Assembly: GCA_001780825.1 (NCBI GenBank)
Contig: MFIX01000025.1
Span: 4,065-14,347 of the forward strand
Reading direction: 5' to 3'
From: Candidatus Glassbacteria bacterium RIFCSPLOWO2_12_FULL_58_11
Lineage (GTDB): Bacteria; Gemmatimonadota; Glassbacteria; GWA2-58-10
Length of the DNA stretch: 10,283 nt
Numbering within the stretch: position 1 is the first letter of the stretch; every line of letters starts with the position of its first letter. This document shows, piece by piece, positions 4,804 through 10,283 of the stretch. A program made the position numbers and the translations under genes. The notes below the pieces were generated by a model. That model saw nothing but the letters and a program-made list of their open reading frames with translations, was not told the DNA's origin and did not search any database.

Positions 4804-7035
4804 ATGAACAAGATACTTGCCGGTTATCTGATACTTGGAGCAGTCATCTCCGCGGGCCTGCGGCCCGGGCCGCTCGCGGCCCAGGAGGACCTCCAGGTGA
4901 TGAAATCGAACGGAGAGGCAAAACTGGCCTCCTCCATGTTCTACAACTATCTCAGCGCCAGCGCTTTCAAATACCTGGAGGCCAGAAAAGCGGAAATAGC
5001 GGCGATCAAGACACCGGCCCAGGTGGCCGAGCGCCAGAGGATAATCCGGGAGAAGATGCTCGGCACGATCGGTTCCCTGCCCGAGCGCACACCGCTCAAG
5101 CCGCAGGTCACCGGCCGTCTCGAGCGGCCGGAATACACTATCGAAAAAGTCATCTACCAGAGCCGGCCGGGATTCTATGTTGCCGCGGACCTCTACATTC
5201 CGAAAACAGGGCAAAGACCCTATCCCGCGGTTTTGGGGGCCAGCGGCCACTACATGGAGAGCAAAGCTGCCGGGGAATACCAGAATATCTGGATTTCGCT
5301 GGCCAAGCTGGGTTTCGTGGTGCTCGCTTTCGATCCGCCGGGCCAGGGCGAGCGGCTGATGTACTATGACCGGGACCTCGGGGCGACTGTTCTCGAAGGC
5401 ACGGTTATCGAACATACGCTGCCCGGCGTACAGTGCCTGCTTACCGGCTCGAACGTGGCCGGCTATTTTATCTGGGATGAAATGCGCTCGATCGATTACC
5501 TGCTGAGCCGTCCGGAGGTCGATCCCAAGCGTATCGCGGTAACCGGCAACTCCGGGGGCGGCACGCAGAGCGCCTATATTGCCGCGCTGGATGACCGTTT
5601 GGCCGCCGCGGCGCCCAACTGCTGGCTAACCTCGTGGCGCCGCCTCTGGGAGACTATCGGCCCGCAGGATGCCGAGCAGAACATGCTCCCTTTTATCGCC
5701 TCCGGCCTGGACCACCCGGATTACATTATCGCTTTCGCCCCAAAACCCTTCCAGATCAGCGCCTCGATCCAGGACTTTTTCAGTATCACCGGGACCCGCG
5801 AGACTTATGCCGAGGCCCGGCGGATTTATGAGATCCTCGGCGCGGCGGATAAATTGACTCTGTTCGAGGCGGACAAAGGCCACGGCTATCATCCGGAACA
5901 GCGCGAGGCTTTTTATTCATTCGTGGGCAAGTATTTTCTCGGGCTGGAAACGCCCCTGAAAGAACCGGCGCGGAATCTGGAGAGCGAGCGCGACCTGCTG
6001 GCTACCCCCACCGGCCAGGCGGCCACGAGCTTTGCCGATGCTCAGACAGTGGGCACGCTGAACGCCGCCTATGCCCGTAAAATCATGCCCCCCGTCAGTC
6101 TGCCCTCCACACAGGAGGCTTTCGAAAGCCTCCGCGAGGAACTGATCAGCAAAGTGCGTAAACAGATCGGATTCGAAAGCAGCAATATCCCCCTGAACGT
6201 GCAGAACCGGGGTTTCAGCAGCCGGCCCGGAATGAAAATCGAGCTGGTAACCTTTGAGAGCGAGCCGGGGATAACTCTGCCCGCCCTGATCTGCCGTCCC
6301 GAGACAGCCCAGGGGAACCTGCCGCCGGTGCTTTACGCCGCGGACCGCGACAAGGCTACGGACATAAACGGGGATATCGCGGGGCTGGTCAGCCAGGGCC
6401 ACACGGTGCTCGTTCCGGATGTGCGGGGCAAGGGCGAACTGCAGCGCTACCTGTCGCCCGAGGAACAGAGAGAGGATTTCATCAAGTGGTTCTCTTTCGA
6501 CTGGAAAATTCCGATGATGGCTTTCCAGGTCGGGCGCAACCTGGTGGGGATGCGGGCCCTGGACTTTATCCGCTCGGTGGATCTGCTGACAAGCCTCAGC
6601 CCCGGCCGGACTGCCGGGATTATCGCTATCGGCAAAGGGAGCGCCGGGGTGCCCCTCCTGCATGCCGCCGCGCTGGATAACCGGATCTCCAGGCTCATCA
6701 TCGACCGGGGGCTCGTCTCCTGGAAAGCCGTGGTGGAGGTCAAATTCCACTGCCGTCAGCTCGACAACATCGTCCCGGGAGCCCTGGCCGCTTATGACCT
6801 GCCCGCTCTCGCGGCCAGCCTTTCTCCCCGGCCGCTGGTGCTGGTCAATACGGCCGATCCCATGGGGCATTTAATGTCCCGGCAACAGGTGACCGCAGAG
6901 TACGGGCAGGCAGTGCATTGTTATAAGTTGCTGGGCCGCATGGAGAACCTGAAAATCGCCGAAACCCACAAAGATATTTCCCTGGTCGGGGCGTTTCCCG
7001 AGGTGTTGGGAGAATCAATAGGGAATGCACGATAA
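4804..7035 (+). CDS. Secreted tandem alpha/beta-hydrolase (acetyl-xylan-esterase-like), second domain degenerate
   Basis: A 743-residue exported protein. GGGAGG (4789-4794) lies 9 bases before the ATG, and residues 1-26 form a signal peptide (cleavage near LAA|QE). Domain 1 (about 110-380) is a serine hydrolase resembling bacterial acetyl xylan esterases and related S9-like esterases: GASGHY (145-150), FDPPGQGER (176-184), nucleophile Ser250 in GNSGGG, acid Asp324 in IQDFFSITGT, and His360 in DKGHGYH. Domain 2 (about 475-720) repeats the fold: PALICRPE, LVPDVRGKGE (536-545), then GKGSAG (610-615) where GxSxG is expected, and no clear His after the last strand. Domain 2 therefore looks catalytically dead and may bind substrate or stabilise domain 1. 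The substrate is unknown; removal of acetyl or similar esters from hemicellulose or pectin is inferred from fold and neighbours. The gene at 7162 follows in the same direction after 126 bases. Confidence 0.8.
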   Translation: MNKILAGYLILGAVISAGLRPGPLAAQEDLQVMKSNGEAKLASSMFYNYLSASAFKYLEARKAEIAAIKTPAQVAERQRIIREKMLGTIGSLPERTPLKPQVTGRLERPEYTIEKVIYQSRPGFYVAADLYIPKTGQRPYPAVLGASGHYMESKAAGEYQNIWISLAKLGFVVLAFDPPGQGERLMYYDRDLGATVLEGTVIEHTLPGVQCLLTGSNVAGYFIWDEMRSIDYLLSRPEVDPKRIAVTGNSGGGTQSAYIAALDDRLAAAAPNCWLTSWRRLWETIGPQDAEQNMLPFIASGLDHPDYIIAFAPKPFQISASIQDFFSITGTRETYAEARRIYEILGAADKLTLFEADKGHGYHPEQREAFYSFVGKYFLGLETPLKEPARNLESERDLLATPTGQAATSFADAQTVGTLNAAYARKIMPPVSLPSTQEAFESLREELISKVRKQIGFESSNIPLNVQNRGFSSRPGMKIELVTFESEPGITLPALICRPETAQGNLPPVLYAADRDKATDINGDIAGLVSQGHTVLVPDVRGKGELQRYLSPEEQREDFIKWFSFDWKIPMMAFQVGRNLVGMRALDFIRSVDLLTSLSPGRTAGIIAIGKGSAGVPLLHAAALDNRISRLIIDRGLVSWKAVVEVKFHCRQLDNIVPGALAAYDLPALAASLSPRPLVLVNTADPMGHLMSRQQVTAEYGQAVHCYKLLGRMENLKIAETHKDISLVGAFPEVLGESIGNAR

Positions 7036-7055
7036 TTTCCCATGCCAGGGGAATT
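7034..7055 (+). other. Hairpin overlapping the stop codon
   Basis: AATTTCCC (7034-7041) pairs with GGGGAATT (7048-7055) through one T-G wobble, around a 6-base loop. No T-run follows, so it is not a standard intrinsic terminator and readthrough into the 7162 gene is possible. It may instead protect or process the mRNA. Confidence 0.4.
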
Positions 7056-7113
7056 GATTCAGGAGTGTCTTTTGAAATGAAGACTGATAATTCGACGCTT
7101 AAATAATTTTCTT

Positions 7114-7127
7114 GTCCGGCGCCGGAC
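7114..7127. promoter_or_regulatory. Candidate operator palindrome before the glycosidase-like gene
   Basis: GTCCGGC|GCCGGAC is a perfect 14-bp even palindrome, 34 bases before the ATG at 7162. With no loop it suits protein binding better than an RNA hairpin. GC-rich palindromes of this length can arise by chance in such a genome. Confidence 0.3.
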
Positions 7128-7161
7128 CTTCCCTCTCACCCGAATCCGGAGAACCGAACCC

Positions 7162-9252
7162 ATGAGCCTTCAATGCTTGAAATGCCTGCCGCGCCTCTTG
7201 CTTGCCGCGCTCTGCCTGACCGTCCTTTTCCCCTGCTCCGGTTTACTGGCCCAGGATTCGGAGAAAGCCTATTCGCCGGACAGCCTGCCGATGGAGGTGG
7301 GCCAGGAGCCGCTGATCTTCCGGCTCCGCCGGGGCACCGCGGCCACCGATGATGCAGAGCGCTGGGCCCGGGCACACACCGAGGAAAATATCAGGAAGAT
7401 CGCCGAAAGCGGGGAAAAGTTCTTTTACACCCATTTCTACAAGGGTTTCGGCTTCCAGGCGGAAAAAGAGGAAATGGACCTCACCGTACAGACCGCGGCC
7501 TGGGCCAGGAAATATGGCATGCAGGCCGGGGTCTATTTCCAGTGGGGCAGCGTGGTCTGGGAGACTTTCCTGCAGGAGAACCCGCGCGCCAAGGACTGGG
7601 TGCTGCTGGACCGCGACGGCCACCCGGTGCGGATCAACTACGGGCACTATTACTGGCGCTACCTGCCGGACCTGCGCAGCCCGGAATATATGCACTGGTA
7701 CAAGGAAACCGTGCTGCGCTACTGTATCGAGAAGGTCAAGCCGCGCTATATCTTCCTGGACAACGTGGCCGAAAATCCGCCGGTCTCCTGGCAGCCGCTG
7801 CATAACCGCTATTGGGTCGAGGGATTCCGGGATTACCTGCGCACTAATTACACAGCGGAGCAGCGCAAGGAAATGCTCGGCTATTCCAGTGTCGACTATG
7901 TCCTGCCGCCCTACTGGGAATGGGAAAATGACAAGGTGGTCAATGACCCGATCATGCAGCGCTGGATCGATTTCCGCTGCAAGTCGGTCACCGATGCGGT
8001 AGCCGAGACCTGCCGCTTTATCAAGAGCCTCGACTCGACAATCGCGGTGGGGGTCAATATCCACGAAATCTCCCGGGAGAACCGCGCGATCACCGGGATC
8101 GACCCGGTGGCGGTCTGCAACCGGACCGGTGTGGATGCCTGGAGCGGAGAAATCTGGGACGAGGCCGAGCTCACGCCTGAGGGTGTACTGATCTCGCCGA
8201 TCCGGGAGTATAAGGCCTGCCGGACGCTGAAGGTTGCTTTCCAAAGCGGCGGACGCGGTCCCCTGGGCCGGGCGGTCAAAATGGCCTTCTCCTACCGTCT
8301 CAGGATTCCAGGAGGCGGCTACCTGGGCGCGCCCGGCCGGGCCTCCTACCTGAACGGGCCCTCTCCGAATGACAAATTTTACCAGTACGTTGACTACTAC
8401 CGGGACACCGAGTCCGTAGCCGATGTCGCCGTGCTGCACTCCTACCCTTCCCTGGCCTACAACTCATTCGACCCCCTGGCCAGCACAATCGGTTTCGAGC
8501 AGACCCTGATCCAGGCCAAGGTGCCTTTCGATATCATTTTCGAGGAAAACCTCAAGGACCTCTCGAAATACAAGGTGCTGGTGCTGGCCAACACCGAGTG
8601 CATGGCCGACAGCGAGATCGCGGCGGTCCGCGCCTTTGTCCGAAACGGAGGCGCTCTGGTGGCTACCGGCTCGGCCTCGCTCTACAACCAGTGGCGGCGT
8701 CCCAGGCCGGAGTTCGGCCTGGGGGATGTGCTGGGCCTGACCCGCGAGGAGGCCCGGAAGACTTTTGACTCCTACCAGATCTCCGATGCGGTCTCGACCT
8801 GGGTCGGCGCCGCGGGGCTGTATGCCAAAAGAGGCGCGTTCGGCAAGGGCAGGGCGGTTTACATACCGCGGGTGATCCCGGCCTATCAGGGAACGACGGT
8901 CCGGATGAACCTGCCGGTCAACTGGCCTGAGCTGGAGGAGGCGGTCCGCTGGGCCGCCGGAGGTGAATTCTCAGTGCGGGTCCAAGCTCCGCTGACCGTG
9001 GTTATGAACCTTTACCGGAAAAAAGAAAAAGACCAGATGATCCTGCACCTGGTCAATTTCAAACCGGACCTGATTCGCGAAATCCCGGTCGAGCTCAATA
9101 TCCCCTCGGGCAAAAAAGTCCGCTCGGTGACCCTGATCTCCACCGACCGTGAGGGGACTCAGCCAGTGAATTTCAGCGTGGACAAGGCGGTGCTCAATTT
9201 CCGGGTCCCGCAGCTCCAGCTTTACGACATGCTGGTTATTCAATTGGGCTGA
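7162..9252 (+). CDS. Secreted TIM-barrel glycosidase-like protein with GATase-like domain
   Basis: A 696-residue exported protein. CCGGAGAA (7146-7153) precedes the ATG, and residues 1 to about 30 form a signal peptide (LLA|QDS). Residues about 47-410 look like a (beta/alpha)8 barrel: FFYTHFYKG (87-95), GMQAGVYFQWG (119-129), YIFLDNV (196-202), TIAVGVNIHE (293-302) and DAWSGEIWDE (325-334). Residues about 418-600 resemble the beta-galactosidase trimerisation (GATase-like) domain, with VLVLANTECM (472-481) and FVRNGGALVATGS (492-504). The C-terminal 95 residues are beta-rich. This order matches GH42-like and 'hypothetical glycosyl hydrolase' (GHL6-type) proteins. Asp200 and Glu330 or Glu334 are candidate catalytic acids, by position only. 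No numbered GH family or substrate can be assigned by eye. It may be co-transcribed with the tandem esterase upstream, which would suit joint attack on a decorated polysaccharide. Confidence 0.7.
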   Translation: MSLQCLKCLPRLLLAALCLTVLFPCSGLLAQDSEKAYSPDSLPMEVGQEPLIFRLRRGTAATDDAERWARAHTEENIRKIAESGEKFFYTHFYKGFGFQAEKEEMDLTVQTAAWARKYGMQAGVYFQWGSVVWETFLQENPRAKDWVLLDRDGHPVRINYGHYYWRYLPDLRSPEYMHWYKETVLRYCIEKVKPRYIFLDNVAENPPVSWQPLHNRYWVEGFRDYLRTNYTAEQRKEMLGYSSVDYVLPPYWEWENDKVVNDPIMQRWIDFRCKSVTDAVAETCRFIKSLDSTIAVGVNIHEISRENRAITGIDPVAVCNRTGVDAWSGEIWDEAELTPEGVLISPIREYKACRTLKVAFQSGGRGPLGRAVKMAFSYRLRIPGGGYLGAPGRASYLNGPSPNDKFYQYVDYYRDTESVADVAVLHSYPSLAYNSFDPLASTIGFEQTLIQAKVPFDIIFEENLKDLSKYKVLVLANTECMADSEIAAVRAFVRNGGALVATGSASLYNQWRRPRPEFGLGDVLGLTREEARKTFDSYQISDAVSTWVGAAGLYAKRGAFGKGRAVYIPRVIPAYQGTTVRMNLPVNWPELEEAVRWAAGGEFSVRVQAPLTVVMNLYRKKEKDQMILHLVNFKPDLIREIPVELNIPSGKKVRSVTLISTDREGTQPVNFSVDKAVLNFRVPQLQLYDMLVIQLG

Positions 9253-9292
9253 GATGAACTACCCCGCGGCAAGCCCCTGAGGTATCAATTTT

Positions 9293-9318
9293 GGGGCGGG
9301 TTTCAAACCCGCCCCTAC
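9293..9318. repeat. GTAGGGG-family palindrome between convergent genes
   Basis: GGGGCGGGTTT (9293-9303) and AAACCCGCCCC (9305-9315) form a perfect 11-bp stem, followed by TAC. It matches 4707-4735 with a paired C:G for A:T exchange. It lies 41 bases after one stop and could stop or stabilise transcripts from either side, though no T-run follows. Confidence 0.7.
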
Positions 9319-9339
9319 GCTTGATTTGAGGGCGATCTA

Positions 9340-9363
9340 TTCCGCGGCATAGCTGCGAGGAAT
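9340..9363. other. Imperfect hairpin near the VIT gene 3' end
   Basis: TTCCGCGGC (9340-9348) pairs with GCTGC plus GGAA (to 9362) around ATA, with one wobble and a 2-base bulge. It follows the VIT stop on the - strand by about 36 bases and may help end that transcript. Confidence 0.3.
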
Positions 9364-9398
9364 TCTATTCGATTAAAGACAAGGAGAAGCCTGCCCCT

Positions 9399-10094
9399 TC
9401 AGGAGATCGCCCGCGCTATGGCAAAGGCCGCTGAGGCGGCCAACCCGCCGATAACCACGGTCTGCAGGGCGCTGCGCAGGGGCCGGGTGCCGGTAAAGCG
9501 GCCCTTGATATAGCCGAAAATCCCCAGGGCCGCGATAGTGACCCCGATCGAGCTGAACAGCGCGGTGAGAACCGAGGGTAGGACAATGTAAGGCCCCAGG
9601 GGGATAAACCCGCCGGCAACATAGGCCCCGGCGATAGTCAGGGCGCTCCAGAAAGCCCTTTTCGGATTGGGCTGCTCCAGCCCCAGCTCGAAGCGCATCA
9701 TGAAATCCACCCAGGCCGCGGGGTTATTTTTCAGCGCCTCGACCACCGGGCGGCTGTGCTCCTCGCTCAGGCCGAAATCCCGCAGCACATCCACCACCTC
9801 CTGCTCCTCGGCCAGGGGTTTTTCGACCACCTCGGTTTCCTCCCGGATTTTCTCGCTGGCGTAATGCTCGGCCTCGCTCCTGGCGGCCAGGAATCCGCCC
9901 AGGCCCATGGCGATCGAGCCCGCGGCGATCTCGGCCAGGCCGGCGGTGACTATTATCCCGGTCGAGCTGATCGCCCCTGAAAGCCCGGCGGCCAGGGCGA
10001 ACGGCACGGTGAGCCCATCGGACATGCCGATCACGATGTCCCGGACCACCTCCGAGGAAGTGAAATGGCTCTCGATATGCGGGTGCTGAGTCAT
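9399..10094 (-). CDS. VIT1/CCC1-family iron(II)/manganese transporter
   Basis: A 231-residue inner-membrane transporter of the VIT1/CCC1 family, which moves Fe2+ or Mn2+ out of the cytoplasm, probably by H+ exchange. AAAGGAAA upstream on this strand supports the ATG at 10094. The segment RDIVIGMSDGLTVPFALAAG (18-37) is the family signature. Five membrane segments are visible, at about 19-40, 45-68, 147-165, 168-192 and 208-228. Between the second and third lies a Glu-rich helical metal-binding domain (about 70-143). As recalled for eucalyptus VIT1, the key residues D43, M80, E102, E105, E113, E116, M149, M150 and E153 all match here at a constant offset of 17 (D26, M63, E85, E88, E96, E99, M132, M133, E136). 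This suggests full activity and metal sensing. It converges on the glycosidase-like gene and seems unrelated to it; protection from iron overload is the likely role. Confidence 0.92.
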   Translation of the reverse strand: MTQHPHIESHFTSSEVVRDIVIGMSDGLTVPFALAAGLSGAISSTGIIVTAGLAEIAAGSIAMGLGGFLAARSEAEHYASEKIREETEVVEKPLAEEQEVVDVLRDFGLSEEHSRPVVEALKNNPAAWVDFMMRFELGLEQPNPKRAFWSALTIAGAYVAGGFIPLGPYIVLPSVLTALFSSIGVTIAALGIFGYIKGRFTGTRPLRSALQTVVIGGLAASAAFAIARAIS

Positions 10095-10140
10095 GCTGCA
10101 ATTTCCTTTCTGTTTTATGCGGAGACAATTAAATCTGAAA

Positions 10141-10154
10141 AGGGGTGAACCCCT
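10141..10154 (-). promoter_or_regulatory. Inverted repeat in the VIT leader
   Basis: AGGGGT (10141-10146) and ACCCCT (10149-10154) flank GA, between the candidate promoter and the VIT start. On the transcript it forms a short hairpin followed by TTT. It could be an operator or a weak attenuator; no known metal-regulator box was recognised. Confidence 0.35.
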
Positions 10155-10193
10155 GCTGTAAATATCTCGAAAGTCAAAGGAATACCGGGCAAT

Positions 10194-10222
10194 ATGATAC
10201 TCGCCGGCAAGCTCTTATTCAA
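10194..10222 (-). promoter_or_regulatory. Candidate sigma-70 promoter for the VIT gene
   Basis: On the - strand, TTGAAT (10217-10222) and TATCAT (10194-10199, 5/6 to consensus) are exactly 17 bases apart. The leader would be about 90 bases. The region beyond it, to 10283, is AT-rich with no gene seen. Confidence 0.45.
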
Positions 10223-10283
10223 TAATAATATTAGCCGGAGTCAATAGCGTTTTTTCCTGTTAAAATCTTATGCTTATTGATAA

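Noticed and set aside
4565..4807. 80-codon + strand open frame in the divergent intergenic region
   Set aside because: It starts with TTG without a ribosome site, crosses two palindromic repeats, and overlaps the start of the real gene.
7243..8439. 398-codon - strand open frame over the glycosidase-like gene
   Set aside because: Antisense shadow of a high-GC gene; the composition reflects the opposite strand's third positions. The same holds for 5917-6870 and 4732-5415.
10217..10233. Fur box in the VIT upstream region
   Set aside because: Only AT-richness matches; the 7-1-7 arms agree at about 4 of 7 positions.

Overview
The window is a GC-rich bacterial stretch with strong Shine-Dalgarno sites and standard ATG starts. 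It carries six complete genes, and five of them encode proteins with export signals. Four of those resemble enzymes that act on plant cell-wall polysaccharide. There is no ribosomal, housekeeping or mobile-element gene to fix the taxonomy. Interspersed short palindromes (GTAGGGGCG-type and CCCCCTTTG-type), dispersed carbohydrate-active genes without SusC/SusD, and duplicated-hydrolase esterases suggest an uncultured polysaccharide degrader, perhaps of the FCB or PVC groups. That placement is inference only.

Layout, left to right: (1) 1-178, a possible CDS tail and leader. (2) 179-1873 (+), a secreted protein with the fold of a PL11 rhamnogalacturonan lyase but altered active-site residues, closed by a strong hairpin at 1898-1925. 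(3) 1964-2046, a two-hairpin composite repeat. (4) 2129-2989 (+), a Tat-type dienelactone hydrolase family enzyme. (5) 3026-3070, a palindromic repeat that can act as a bidirectional terminator. (6) 3087-4382 (-), a CE15 glucuronoyl esterase. (7) 4383-4803, a divergent intergenic region with a putative promoter, repeat copies and a palindrome in front of the next gene. (8) 4804-7035 (+), a large secreted esterase-like protein with two alpha/beta-hydrolase domains, the second apparently degenerate. (9) 7162-9252 (+), a secreted TIM-barrel glycosidase-like protein with a GATase-like domain, not assignable to a numbered GH family by eye. (10) 9293-9318, another palindrome between convergent genes. 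(11) 9399-10094 (-), a VIT1/CCC1 iron/manganese transporter with its cytoplasmic metal-binding domain intact, preceded by a credible promoter.

As a working picture, the PL11-like protein, the CE15 esterase, the tandem esterase and the barrel glycosidase form a loose set for exported attack on pectin and on glucuronoxylan-lignin ester linkages. They lie on both strands with separate leaders, so they are not one operon; only 4804-7035 and 7162-9252 look able to share a transcript. The VIT transporter and probably the dienelactone hydrolase are unrelated bystanders. The most unusual points are the loss of PL11 catalytic residues, the relocated acid in CE15, the dead second domain of the tandem esterase, and two repeat families whose copies show compensatory base changes in their stems.
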